From positions 1 through 24,766 of the forward strand of contig JAJTCL010000010.1 of the NCBI GenBank assembly GCA_021323255.1: a DNA stretch of 24,766 nt, read 5' to 3'. Position 1 is the stretch's first letter. Every line of letters starts with the position of its first letter. Of this stretch, positions 15,347 to 24,104 are shown in pieces. The notes under the pieces are model-generated. The model did no database searches. It saw only the letters and a list, made by a program, of their open reading frames with translations, and had not been told where the DNA came from. The translations under genes were made by a program, and so were the position numbers. The stretch comes from Propionibacteriaceae bacterium (GTDB taxonomy: Bacteria; Actinomycetota; Actinomycetes; Propionibacteriales; Propionibacteriaceae).

Positions 15347-16764
15347 TGCGCCCGTCTTCCCCGCTCCTGGCCCCGGCAGCCGATTCCCTCACCGGTGGTC
15401 GCACGCTGCTGCGGCTGGCGACCGCGGGATCGGTCGACGACGGCAAGTCGACGCTGGTGGGTCGACTTCTGTTCGACACCAATTCCGTGCTCACCGACAC
15501 CCTTGATCATGTTGAGCTGGTGAGCAGACGCAAGGGTCTGGATCGAGCCGATCTTGCTCTGCTCACCGACGGCCTGCGAGCTGAGCGCGAGCAGGGCATC
15601 ACGATCGATGTCGCATACCGCTACTTTGCGACGCCGGCCCGGAAGTTCATCCTGGCCGACTGTCCGGGGCATGTGCAGTACACCCGGAACACCGTGACAG
15701 GCTCATCCACCGCCGATGTCATCGTGCTGTTGGTGGACGCGCGCAAGGGGGTTGTGGAACAGACGCGTCGGCACCTGGCTGTCGCGTCTTTGCTGCGGGT
15801 GCCGCATGTCGTCCTGGTCGTGAACAAGTTCGACTTGGTGGGCTACTCCGAGGATGCCTTCACTGCCGTTGCCACCGACTTTGCACTCTTGGCTCGTAGC
15901 CTCGGCGTGCTGGAGACGCACTGCATCCCGGTCTCAGCGACCGAAGGTGACAATGTGGTGACGCGGTCGCACCGCACTCCCTGGTACGACGGGCCGACAG
16001 TTTTGGGCTATCTGGAGAACGTCGACGACACGCGCCTCGCCGTAGGCTCTGACTTCCGGCTCCCGGTTCAACACGTTGTCCGACCTCAGTCGGCGGTCAC
16101 TGCACCATGGGCTGCTCGCGCGCCACAGGTCAACGGTGACTACCGCGGTTATGCCGGCAAGATCGAGTCAGGCCGGGTGCGCCCAGGTGAGGAGGTTGTG
16201 GTTCTGCCACGCAGCTCCCATGCCATCGTCGAAGCGATCGACACCCCCGATGGTCCGCTTGATCTGGCCGTAGCTGGGCAATCGGTCGTGATCCGGCTGA
16301 ACAGCGACGTTGATGTGTCGCGTGGCGACATCATCGCCGCGACCGACGCTCCCCCAGCACCGATCCGAGATCTGACGGCGACCGTGTGCTGGCTGGCCGA
16401 GCGGGAGTTATGGGCGGGTGCCCGGGTGCTCTTTCAGCACGGCACATCGATCACAAAAGCCATCGTGAGGTCGATTGAGGGAACACTCGATCTGGACTTC
16501 GAGGCCGGAACAGTGCCCTGTTGGCGTCCGACCTCCTCACTCACTCTGAACGACATCGGCCGGGTGCGGTTGAGTCTGGCCTCGCCGGTGCCGATCGACT
16601 CCTACCGCGAGCATCGTGCCACCGGGGCGTTCATCCTGGTCGACAATGCAGACGGCTGGACCCTTGGAGCCGGCCTCGCCGGGTCGACCCCCCTCGCCGC
16701 CATGCCGGCGGCCGCACCACAGTCCGAATCGCAATACCCAGCACAACAAGGAAAGCCATCATGA
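15346..16764 (+). CDS. cysN: Sulfate adenylyltransferase subunit 1 (GTPase)
   Basis: The 472-aa EF-Tu-like GTPase drives APS synthesis in complex with CysD. G1 is GSVDDGKST (28-36), the switch region contains EREQGITIDVAYRYF, G3 is DCPGH (105-109) and G4 is NKFD (160-163). Two beta-barrel domains follow, with the C-terminal YREHRATGAFILVDNAD typical of CysN. The length shows a stand-alone CysN rather than a CysNC fusion, in line with a separate cysC. About 20 low-complexity Ala/Pro/Gln residues end the protein. Its TGA overlaps the next ATG as ATGA. Confidence 0.96.
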   Translation: MRPSSPLLAPAADSLTGGRTLLRLATAGSVDDGKSTLVGRLLFDTNSVLTDTLDHVELVSRRKGLDRADLALLTDGLRAEREQGITIDVAYRYFATPARKFILADCPGHVQYTRNTVTGSSTADVIVLLVDARKGVVEQTRRHLAVASLLRVPHVVLVVNKFDLVGYSEDAFTAVATDFALLARSLGVLETHCIPVSATEGDNVVTRSHRTPWYDGPTVLGYLENVDDTRLAVGSDFRLPVQHVVRPQSAVTAPWAARAPQVNGDYRGYAGKIESGRVRPGEEVVVLPRSSHAIVEAIDTPDGPLDLAVAGQSVVIRLNSDVDVSRGDIIAATDAPPAPIRDLTATVCWLAERELWAGARVLFQHGTSITKAIVRSIEGTLDLDFEAGTVPCWRPTSSLTLNDIGRVRLSLASPVPIDSYREHRATGAFILVDNADGWTLGAGLAGSTPLAAMPAAAPQSESQYPAQQGKPS

Positions 16765-17567
16765 CCGCTCCTTCACTGATCCTTCTCGGCCACGGAAGCC
16801 ACGACCCCAAGGTGCCGCAGGTCAGTCATCAGATCCGCGAGGGTCTGCTGGCTATTCGACCGGAGCTCGACATTCACGTGGCATTTCTCGACCACTGCGC
16901 GCCCAACGGCCTCCAAGTCGTCAAGAAGCTGGTCAGCCAAGGGGTTGCAGAGGTCGTCTTCGTGCCGCTGCTGCTGTCCGAAGCGTTCAACGTTCAGGCC
17001 GAGGTACCGGCGCTGCTGAATCAGGTGCACGCAAGCTTGCCGCAGCTGCGGGTCATCGCCTCGCGACCGATCGGTCCCGAGGCCCAGCTGCTTTCGATCA
17101 TCGACCGCCGGCTGCGTGACGCACTTCGTGCACGGCGCGTCTCAGAACTCGATGGGCTCGTGTTCGCTGCGGCCGGTAGCAGCGACATCCGGAGCAACGC
17201 CCTGGTTGCGAGGCGAGCCAGGCAGTGGGCGACCCATCACCGACTGCCTTGCGTGACGGCCTTCGCGAGCGGCTCCGGGCCATCGAGTGCTGAGGCCATT
17301 CGTAGCCTCCGCGGTCAAGGCAGGCGGCACATTGCCGTGGGTAGCTGGTTCCTGGCACCCGGGTTGCAGTACACCCGGCAGGCCGAGCTCGCGCTCGATG
17401 CGGGCGCTGTCGCCGTGTCCGCGCCGATGGGTGGCGAGCCCGAGATCGCTGAGGTCGCGCTGATCCGATACGTCATTGCGGCAATGGACCTGGTCGATCT
17501 TCATGAGGCCGGGGACGCCGAGCATGAGCCCACGCCGGCACGCCACCTATCGGTGGTCAGCGCATAA
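16761..17567 (+). CDS. CbiX/SirB-type sirohydrochlorin chelatase
   Basis: The 268-aa protein has two tandem chelatase halves. The first starts LILLGHGSHDP (metal-binding His at about residue 11) and contains FVPLLLSEAFNVQAEVPALL. The second begins LDGLVFAAAGSSD and has GSWFLAPGLQY. Class II chelatases of this kind insert Fe (SirB) or Co (CbiX) into sirohydrochlorin. As last gene of an operon that starts with a siroheme-dependent sulfite reductase, ferrochelation for siroheme is the likely job. ATG at 16761 overlaps cysN by 4 bases. The C-terminal 25 residues are polar and variable. Confidence 0.88.
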   Translation: MTAPSLILLGHGSHDPKVPQVSHQIREGLLAIRPELDIHVAFLDHCAPNGLQVVKKLVSQGVAEVVFVPLLLSEAFNVQAEVPALLNQVHASLPQLRVIASRPIGPEAQLLSIIDRRLRDALRARRVSELDGLVFAAAGSSDIRSNALVARRARQWATHHRLPCVTAFASGSGPSSAEAIRSLRGQGRRHIAVGSWFLAPGLQYTRQAELALDAGAVAVSAPMGGEPEIAEVALIRYVIAAMDLVDLHEAGDAEHEPTPARHLSVVSA

Positions 17568-17601
17568 CCTTTTTGACGGTCATCGCTACGAAGGAGCACC
17601 G

Positions 17602-18486
17602 TCAGCTGGCGGCGACTCGCGCCTTCTCTGCCGTGACATCGAAGTCGGCAACCGGCCACTGCAGGCCGAGAGCACGCAGGTGCTCCACCAGCAGCTGCGC
17701 CACAGCCCAGTTTCGATACCACTTGCGATCGGAGGGGATGACGTACCACGGCGCGCGCTCGGTGTTGCAGCGCTCCAGGACTGCGCGGTAGGCCTCCTGG
17801 TACGCCGGCCACTTTGCACGCTCGTCGACATCGCCGGGGTTGTACTTCCAGTGTTTAGTCGGGTCTTCGAGCCGGGCGATCAGTCGTTGTTTCTGCTCAC
17901 CCGAGGAAATGTTGAGGAAGCACTTGATCAACACAATGCCCTGGTCCACCAGGTCCTCCTCCCAGGCATTGATCTCGTCATAGCGCTGGCTCCACACCGA
18001 CTCCTCTACGAGGTTATGGACCCGCACCACCAGGACGTCCTCGTAATGGGATCGGTCGAAGATGCCGATCAAGCCGGGCGGCGGCAGCTCGCGCTCAATG
18101 CGCCACAGGTAGTGGTGGGCCCGCTCTTCCTCGGTCGGGGCCTTGAAGGCCTTGATCTTCACCCCTTGTGGATCCACCATGCCAATGGCGTGCCGGATGA
18201 CTCCGCCTTTTCCTGAGGTGTCCATCCCCTGCAGCACGACCAGGATCCTCTGGGTCCTGGACTCCTCAACCCGTCCCGCGGCAAACAGGCGTTCCTGAAG
18301 GTCGCTGAGCTCGGGCGCCAGGGCATCGGTCATCGCGGGTGCGTCTTGCTTGTCTCCTGGGAAGCCGGCTTTGGCGGCCGGGTCAAATGTGGACATGTCC
18401 ACGTGACCGACAGGAAGCCTGAGCACCTCGCTGAGCGGCTTGGTGATCAATGGTGGTGCTAGGTTGCCATCGCTCGTCTTCGCCAT
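17602..18486 (-). CDS. ppk2: Polyphosphate kinase 2 family (polyphosphate:nucleotide phosphotransferase)
   Basis: The 294-aa protein has a PPK2 domain with Walker A GMDTSGKGG (87-95), the lid-type helix TEEERAHHYLWR (about 118-129), a Walker B-like IFDRSHYEDVLV (142-153; D144, R145) and NPGDVDERAKWPAY near the C-terminus. PPK2 enzymes phosphorylate nucleoside mono- or diphosphates using polyphosphate as donor. A single-domain protein of about 300 aa with PPGLIGIFDRSHYEDV fits the PPK2_rel_1 group, which often acts on AMP/ADP or GDP. The ATG at 18486 is chosen because the longer upstream extension overlaps the divergent neighbour and is not family-like. It converges with the sulfur operon. Confidence 0.9.
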   Translation of the reverse strand: MAKTSDGNLAPPLITKPLSEVLRLPVGHVDMSTFDPAAKAGFPGDKQDAPAMTDALAPELSDLQERLFAAGRVEESRTQRILVVLQGMDTSGKGGVIRHAIGMVDPQGVKIKAFKAPTEEERAHHYLWRIERELPPPGLIGIFDRSHYEDVLVVRVHNLVEESVWSQRYDEINAWEEDLVDQGIVLIKCFLNISSGEQKQRLIARLEDPTKHWKYNPGDVDERAKWPAYQEAYRAVLERCNTERAPWYVIPSDRKWYRNWAVAQLLVEHLRALGLQWPVADFDVTAEKARVAAS

Positions 18487-18504
18487 GGGCCGATTGTGCC
18501 CTAG

Positions 18505-19350
18505 ATGGCCTCCAGCGGTACCGACCTCGTCGAGATGACGTGCGACGATGGTCCGGTGCAGTTGATCTTCAGCCCTGACGATGGCGCGGCTCGAATTCTC
18601 AATGACTCGGATCTGGTGGAGCTGTACCGCCATCCAGCGCCGGAGGGCCGCGGCTGGGTCCGCAGCAACTTCGTCATGTCGCTTGACGGTTCCGTGCAGG
18701 GTCCTGACGGACGCTCGGGCAGCATCAACACCGAAAGTGATCACCACGTCTTCGCGCTGCAACGAGCTCTGGCTGACGCGATTCTGGTCGGGGCGAATAC
18801 TGTGCGCTTCGAAGGCTATCGCGCTGTCGATCTTGAACCATGGCAGCTTCAGATCCGGGAGCAGGAGGGCCTCGCCCCGTACCCGATGTTGGTGGTCATC
18901 TCCGCCAGCGCTGATCTTGATCCGCTGATTGCCGCGCCAGCTGAGGGTGTCGGAGGAGCCGTCATGATCATCACCACTGCCGGCAAATCAGCAGAAGATC
19001 TCGTGCCGCTGCGGGACGCGGGCATTACGGTGCTCGAGGCTGAAGGCCCGGCGCTGGACCTGGCCCACATTGTGGATCAGCTGGCGGGAACCGGCTTCCA
19101 GCGGCTGCTGTGCGAGGGCGGCCCTAGGCTGCATAACGATCTGCTTGCAGCCGGCATGCTGGACGAAGTGTGCCTGACGCTTGCTCCTGTTGTGGTGGGG
19201 GGCCAGGGCCTGCGTTCCACCAGTGGTGCTGCCCTCCCCCTGCCGAGTGCATTCCGGCTGCATCACGCCTTGTACGCCGAGGACGGGGCACTGTTCACCG
19301 ACTACCGAGTCGCTAGCGCCGGCTCACTCGACGCCGCGGCGAAGTCCTGA
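18505..19350 (+). CDS. RibD C-terminal (dihydrofolate reductase-like) pyrimidine reductase family protein
   Basis: The 281-aa NADPH-dependent reductase fold is recognisable from GWVRSNFVMSLDGSV (about residues 50-64), ALADAILVGANTVRFEGY (about 88-105), the C-terminal RLLCEGGPRLHNDLLAAGMLDEV and the following LAPVVVGG. This is the RibD_C family, which includes riboflavin-pathway reductases and many stand-alone reductases of unknown substrate in actinobacteria. With no deaminase domain and no rib genes nearby, riboflavin synthesis is not implied. It diverges from ppk2 with 18 bases between starts, so their promoters must overlap. It is the last gene with host-like GC before the island. Confidence 0.85.
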   Translation: MASSGTDLVEMTCDDGPVQLIFSPDDGAARILNDSDLVELYRHPAPEGRGWVRSNFVMSLDGSVQGPDGRSGSINTESDHHVFALQRALADAILVGANTVRFEGYRAVDLEPWQLQIREQEGLAPYPMLVVISASADLDPLIAAPAEGVGGAVMIITTAGKSAEDLVPLRDAGITVLEAEGPALDLAHIVDQLAGTGFQRLLCEGGPRLHNDLLAAGMLDEVCLTLAPVVVGGQGLRSTSGAALPLPSAFRLHHALYAEDGALFTDYRVASAGSLDAAAKS

Positions 19351-19366
19351 AAACAGGTCAGTACAC

Positions 19367-19377
19367 AATCAAGATCA
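19367..19377 (+). repeat. Left copy of 11-bp direct repeat flanking the STAND island
   Basis: AATCAAGATCA occurs here, 17 bases after the RibD-like stop, and again at 24313-24323 in the same orientation. The two copies bracket the low-GC gene pair. It may be a target-site duplication or an attachment core. Confidence 0.4.
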
Positions 19378-19404
19378 ATTGGCTCCAGCAACCCCTACCG
19401 TGGT

Positions 19405-19421
19405 GCGCCGGCCAGCGGCGC
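19405..19421. repeat. GC-rich inverted repeat downstream of the RibD-like gene
   Basis: GCGCCG-GCCAG-CGGCGC is a perfect 6-base stem. It may terminate the RibD-like transcript, but no T-run follows. Confidence 0.25.
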
Positions 19422-19433
19422 GCGCGATCTGCA

Positions 19434-19481
19434 TATAATCGGGAATAATCGCACAGACTATCGACACACACTTTCTATATT
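19434..19481 (+). promoter_or_regulatory. AT-rich promoter region of the STAND gene
   Basis: A consensus TATAAT (19434-19439) and a second TATATT (19476-19481) lie 40-87 bases before the start in a sudden AT-rich stretch. The matching -35 elements are poor. ATTG-TGTG-CAAT at about 19479-19490 is a small symmetric site overlapping the second box. Confidence 0.35.
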
Positions 19482-19520
19482 GTGTGCAATAGTCCATTTA
19501 ATGGATGGAAGCTATTTCAA

Positions 19521-22500
19521 ATGCCCGAACTGACTGCCGACTTCCAATCCATGCCGGAGGAATACCAGCGTCTCATTCATCGGGTGCAGGACGCGCATGC
19601 CATCACTGTCACTCCGCTACAACTATTGGTCGGCGGTTGGTCAGGTGCAATCGTCTATCTAGTCAGCGTTTCTTACAACGCAACCGGACACATCGAGCAT
19701 TGCATACTCAAGCTCGATCGCAAAGGCAAATCGACACAGGCTGATGAGATAACGCGGCATAATATTGTGACAAACAAGTCGACGCCTGAGTTTGCCCGCG
19801 CTCACATTGCCGAATTAGTCTTTGACCGCGTCGAGTTTGAAGGCGCCATTGCAATCCTTTACCGAATTGCCGGTCAATCTCTACTCAAATATCGTCCTTT
19901 GTCCAGCCACGAACGGCAGAGCCAGCTCGGCACCATATTTGCACAAACCAATCAAATTCTGTTGGAAGAGTGGAACTCTAATGCTGCATTCGAGCAAGCC
20001 GTGCATCCGCAGCAGGTACTCCAGAAGTGGCTGAGCTTTCGCCTTGACGTGGGCGGCAGCATTGAACACTTCTTGCAGGATATCTGCCAGATCGATCCGC
20101 AGACCGTCGGCCTGCTCATCAACGGACATGTCTTTCCGAATCCATTGCTCTATGCGCGGCGGCCCGAACCCTGGGGCAGGGTTCGGCCCATTGACATCGT
20201 CACGGGATTCATCCATGGCGACTTAAACACTAACAATATTCTGGTGAAATTCTCCGACGACAAGCAAACACTGGCGGGCTACTATTTAATCGACTTTGCA
20301 CTCTTCAAAGATCAGATGCCGCTATTGTACGACCAGCGCTATCTGGAAATGTCTTATTTCATGCATGCTACGTCACAGATATCTTTCGCCAAAAGCGTCA
20401 ACTTTCTTACCTTATCAGCGGTGGCCGATGTCCTCGATCCCCATAAGGTATCCATAGAGACAGCTGGTATTGGCGCGGTCGTCGCAGCAGCCCGAAAGGC
20501 ATTTGCCAGGTGGGTTCAAGAAAATCATCCGAGTTTGCATGACGACCTCTGGGGACAATATTGGTTGGCGGGAGTCGCCGCCGGATTGACCTATTGCCAT
20601 AAAATCGGACTATCTGACAAGCAACGCTTGACAGGACTGATCTATGCCGCGGCTAATCTCAGGCGTTACACCACGGCTTTCAATCTGCCTTTGCCGACGA
20701 ACGTTGAACTTCTCTACGATGAGAATCAATCTAATGGAGATTCACCCGCGACACTCGGGACAAGCGTGAAGGTCAGGCACAACCTCCCGTCTCAACCGAC
20801 TCCGTTCATCGGGCGCGAAGCGGAAGTAACCGCTGTGAAAGAACTCCTGATGAGGGATCCACGGGATATACGCCTGGTGACCCTCACTGGTCCGGGCGGC
20901 ACCGGAAAGACTCGTTTGGCACTACGAACCGCCTCGGAACTTACTCGCTTCTTCCCAGAGGGAGTCTATTTCGTCGATCTGGCGCCCGTTCGCGAACCTG
21001 ATGGCGTACTTGCTGCGATCGCACGAACGATCGGCTTAAGGGAAACAAGTGACCGGCCGCTGCTGGATGAGCTTGAAGGACAGTTGCGTGCTAGGAGCAT
21101 GCTATTGCTCCTCGACAACTTCGAACAAGTAACTGCTGCCGCGCCAATGATTGGTCAACTGCTGCAGCACTGCTCTCAGCTAAAACTGCTCGTCACCAGT
21201 CGGGAAGCCCTGCACCTCCGCGGTGAATACATCCATACCGTACCTCCGCTCCACATCCCCGGCTCTGATCGCAAACAACAGACAATCGAACAGTTGACTC
21301 AGTATGAGGCGGTCCAGCTGTTCATCGACCGTGTCTTGGCTGTGAAACCAGACTTTGAAGTGACGAATGAGAATGCGCCAGCGGTCGCTGAGATCTGTTT
21401 TCGTTTGGACGGCTTGCCTCTCGCAATTGAACTTGCGGCGGCGCGGATCAGGCTGTTCTCGCCTCAGTCCCTGCTAGGTCGACTCGGCAGTCGGCTGAAT
21501 CTGCTTCGCGGTGGCGCACACGACCTGCCGGCCCGACAACAGACACTGCGCGACACGATTGACTGGAGCTACCAGCTGTTGAACCGCGATGAACAGCGCC
21601 TATTTGGATTGCTCTCTATATTCAGCGGCTGCACGCTGGAGGCGGCGGAGGCAGTGGCGGCAGGAATCAATCATCCGGATAGAACGAGCATGGACACCAT
21701 CGATGGGCTGGCTTCGCTTGTCGACAAGAGCCTTCTTCGCCAAGTGGACGGGGGCACCGGAGAGCCCCGACTAGTGATGCTTGAAACGATCAGGGAGTAC
21801 GCCGCAGAAAGTCTGGAACGGGATGTGGAGTTCAGCGCCAGCGCGCATTCGGCATTTGCCGCGTACTTCGCCGAATTTACCGAACATCAATTCAAACGCC
21901 TGACTGGGCAAGGCAGAGAGACCGCGTTAAAGGAGATGGAATCTGAAATCGAGAATGTGCGGACCGCCTGGCGCTATTGGGTTGAGAAGAAAGACTTGGA
22001 GCAGCTCACGAAGTTTGTGAACAGCCTGTGGCTCTTGTATGACGCGCGCGGCTGGTACCACGATACGGTCAGCCTCACAAATGATTTGCTAGAGCTCCTG
22101 GCTGCCACACCATCGACAGTGGAACGCACTCAACAGCAGATCATGTTACAGATCAGCCTCGCCCGGGCGCTGTTAGCGACCAAAGGGTACACCGAAGAAG
22201 TGGAGCGGGCATACGCTCGCGCTCTTGAGCTCTGCGAAGGTGCAGGTGAAGTGCCCCAGCTATTTCCGATCCTGCGCGGGCTCGCCTCTTTTCATATCTT
22301 CCGTATGGAATATGAGAAATCGATACAGATGGGCGAGCGCATACTGGCGCTCGCCGAGCACCTCGGTGATGCCGATATGAAGATCGAAGGGCAACTGATT
22401 TTGGGCTATAATTTAGGGTTCCGGGATGCTCAAGTCGGTGGCGCCTATCTTGAAACGGCAGTAGCATCGTACGATCTCCAACGTCCGCGCGTGGCGCTCG

Positions 22501-23300
22501 GTCTCGGTCCCTACCCTGCAGTGGTAGGACTCACCACATCCGCGATATTTCTCTGGTCGCTCGGATATCCTGATCGTGCGCATAAACGTGCAGCCGATTC
22601 GATCCTGCTCGCCCGCCAGATGAATCATCCCTTTAGTATTACATATGCGCTGTTTCATAGTGGGTTACTCAACATATGGCTGAAGAACTACCGGGAAGCC
22701 AAGGAGACTGCCGACCTGCTCTTGGAGGTCGCCGACGCGCACGGATTTCAAATCTGGCGAGCAGTAGGCTCGTGTCTGCTTGGTACCACACTCGTGGAGT
22801 TTGGTTCAGCTGAGAAGGGCCTCGCGTTGATCGGCCAAGGGCTACGTGCTTATCAGAATCTCAAAACACCTCCGGTCTTTTGGCCCATGCTGCTCCACCT
22901 GTGTGCGAGCGCATACGGTGCAGCGTCGCAGCCGGCAACTGGACTGCAGATGTTAAACGAGGCGATGGAAGTAGAAGTAGCATCATCTAAATCAGCCGAC
23001 ACATTCGCATCAGAGTTTCTCATACTAAAGGGAGCGCTTCTCTTGGCGCTATCATCTGACAATGTAGCTGAAGCACAGGCCCTATATGAACAAGCCGTAC
23101 GCAACGCTCAGGAAGTGCATGCCCCAATGCTTCAGCTGCGAGCTGCCATAAGATTGAGTCGCTTATGGCAGGAGCAGGGCAACGCCGAGCGAGCCCGAAC
23201 AATACTAAGTGAGGCCTATTCCAAAATAACCGAAGGGTACGCAACCCCTGACCTGAAAGAAGCTAGTATGCTTCTGACCGATCTATCTGAATCCAGCTAG
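19521..23300 (+). CDS. APH-like kinase - STAND NTPase (NB-ARC/AfsR-type) - TPR fusion protein
   Basis: This 1259-aa multidomain protein starts at ATG 19521 (GGAAG about 9 bases upstream). Residues about 20-400 form an aminoglycoside/choline-kinase-like phosphotransferase: Gly-rich GGWSGA (38-43), K64 in ILKLDRK, catalytic loop HGDLNTNN (H232, D234, N239) and metal-binding IDFA (D258). All key residues are present, so it looks active. Residues about 425-760 are a STAND ATPase: PFIGRE, Walker A GPGGTGKT (K463), Walker B LLLLDNFE (D532), LVTSRE, GLPLA, and a winged helix with QQTLRDTIDWSYQLLNRDEQ. Residues about 780-1259 are helical TPR-like repeats, the likely sensor. The kinase part recalls the TCAD9-like domains described in bacterial conflict proteins. 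TTA, ATA and AGA codons and lower GC mark transfer. The 262-aa partner gene follows 15 bases downstream. Confidence 0.85.
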   Translation: MPELTADFQSMPEEYQRLIHRVQDAHAITVTPLQLLVGGWSGAIVYLVSVSYNATGHIEHCILKLDRKGKSTQADEITRHNIVTNKSTPEFARAHIAELVFDRVEFEGAIAILYRIAGQSLLKYRPLSSHERQSQLGTIFAQTNQILLEEWNSNAAFEQAVHPQQVLQKWLSFRLDVGGSIEHFLQDICQIDPQTVGLLINGHVFPNPLLYARRPEPWGRVRPIDIVTGFIHGDLNTNNILVKFSDDKQTLAGYYLIDFALFKDQMPLLYDQRYLEMSYFMHATSQISFAKSVNFLTLSAVADVLDPHKVSIETAGIGAVVAAARKAFARWVQENHPSLHDDLWGQYWLAGVAAGLTYCHKIGLSDKQRLTGLIYAAANLRRYTTAFNLPLPTNVELLYDENQSNGDSPATLGTSVKVRHNLPSQPTPFIGREAEVTAVKELLMRDPRDIRLVTLTGPGGTGKTRLALRTASELTRFFPEGVYFVDLAPVREPDGVLAAIARTIGLRETSDRPLLDELEGQLRARSMLLLLDNFEQVTAAAPMIGQLLQHCSQLKLLVTSREALHLRGEYIHTVPPLHIPGSDRKQQTIEQLTQYEAVQLFIDRVLAVKPDFEVTNENAPAVAEICFRLDGLPLAIELAAARIRLFSPQSLLGRLGSRLNLLRGGAHDLPARQQTLRDTIDWSYQLLNRDEQRLFGLLSIFSGCTLEAAEAVAAGINHPDRTSMDTIDGLASLVDKSLLRQVDGGTGEPRLVMLETIREYAAESLERDVEFSASAHSAFAAYFAEFTEHQFKRLTGQGRETALKEMESEIENVRTAWRYWVEKKDLEQLTKFVNSLWLLYDARGWYHDTVSLTNDLLELLAATPSTVERTQQQIMLQISLARALLATKGYTEEVERAYARALELCEGAGEVPQLFPILRGLASFHIFRMEYEKSIQMGERILALAEHLGDADMKIEGQLILGYNLGFRDAQVGGAYLETAVASYDLQRPRVALGLGPYPAVVGLTTSAIFLWSLGYPDRAHKRAADSILLARQMNHPFSITYALFHSGLLNIWLKNYREAKETADLLLEVADAHGFQIWRAVGSCLLGTTLVEFGSAEKGLALIGQGLRAYQNLKTPPVFWPMLLHLCASAYGAASQPATGLQMLNEAMEVEVASSKSADTFASEFLILKGALLLALSSDNVAEAQALYEQAVRNAQEVHAPMLQLRAAIRLSRLWQEQGNAERARTILSEAYSKITEGYATPDLKEASMLLTDLSESS

Positions 23301-23315
23301 AATCCATGAGGCGTC

Positions 23316-24104
23316 GTGCCTGAAGATTCGAGTCTACGGGTGAGTGTGGCAACGCTCAACCGAGTAATTTTCGTACGCCCCGGGGGCGGGGAGACTATGC
23401 TGGCCTTGGAACGCAAGGCTTCGGTATCCAATGATGGCAGTGTCCGGGTTCGAGCACAGCCTTTCGGCGGAGGAGTTCGAATTCTTGACCCAACACATCT
23501 AATGACAATCATTGGGCAAGTAATATTTGACAGTGAGCGGTCAGAGCGTGAGAGTGATTTTCGCATTCTGATTCCGCCATCCAAATGGGAGCTGGTAAAA
23601 CAGTATTCTCTAAGCCAACTCGCTGGCCAAGATGATTTGGAGCTTGAATCGCTTCCTCATCGCGAGCTGGTGGAGGAGTTTGCCGAAACACTTAGCGTCA
23701 GTCTGCAGCCCCATCAGTATACATTCCGTGCGACGGGATTTGTTATCGAAAATCTGCCGGTACCAACGGCTAATGTGAATAGTCAGCGATGGCCGACGGT
23801 ACGACTCTATCGGACATATGAAGTGGAGATTGTTGATATTGCGCTCTGTCATGCGATGCTTTCAGCCAATCAGTTATATTCCGATGAACAACTCGGAAAA
23901 CTTGCTCTAGAGGATTCACAAAATGGTGGCAGGGGACGCGCAAACTCCATTTTGATCTTGCCGATGAATTTGGTCCTGGAGTCGTATCTGGCACTCCCAC
24001 TCGACATCCGTCATCAAAAAATCATGATTGAAAATCATAGGATCGATGAAAGCGTGCTCGCGGTCCTTGGGGAGGTCGATGTCCCCGAGTATGAAAGGGC
24101 GTGA
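23316..24104 (+). CDS. Divergent Nudix-like partner protein of the STAND kinase
   Basis: The 262-aa protein has no clear named family. The N-terminal strands RVIFVRPGGGETMLALERK and VRAQPFGGGVRILDP (about 46-60) look like the strand and Gly turn that open a Nudix fold. After about 55 extra residues, HRELVEEFAETL (115-126) resembles the REUxEExGU core with R116, E117, E120 and E121, but Ala or Phe where Gly is expected. The strand VRLYRTYEVEIVD follows. A Nudix hydrolase with an insertion splitting its box, or a catalytically altered relative, is my reading; it is inference. The C-terminal 60 residues are helical. GTG start, GAGG just upstream. The 15-base gap to the STAND gene implies a two-gene operon and a shared function. 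Confidence 0.5.
   Translation: MPEDSSLRVSVATLNRVIFVRPGGGETMLALERKASVSNDGSVRVRAQPFGGGVRILDPTHLMTIIGQVIFDSERSERESDFRILIPPSKWELVKQYSLSQLAGQDDLELESLPHRELVEEFAETLSVSLQPHQYTFRATGFVIENLPVPTANVNSQRWPTVRLYRTYEVEIVDIALCHAMLSANQLYSDEQLGKLALEDSQNGGRGRANSILILPMNLVLESYLALPLDIRHQKIMIENHRIDESVLAVLGEVDVPEYERA

Noticed and set aside
17574..17604. TGACGGT...ACCGTCA inverted repeat between the chelatase and ppk2, next to a T-run
   Set aside because: The T-run precedes the stem on the forward strand and becomes an A-run after it on the reverse strand, so neither direction gives an intrinsic terminator. The 17-base loop is also long.
19482..19520. Longer GTG start for the STAND fusion protein
   Set aside because: It overlaps the AT-rich promoter-like element and lacks a ribosome site, while ATG at 19521 has GGAAG at good spacing.
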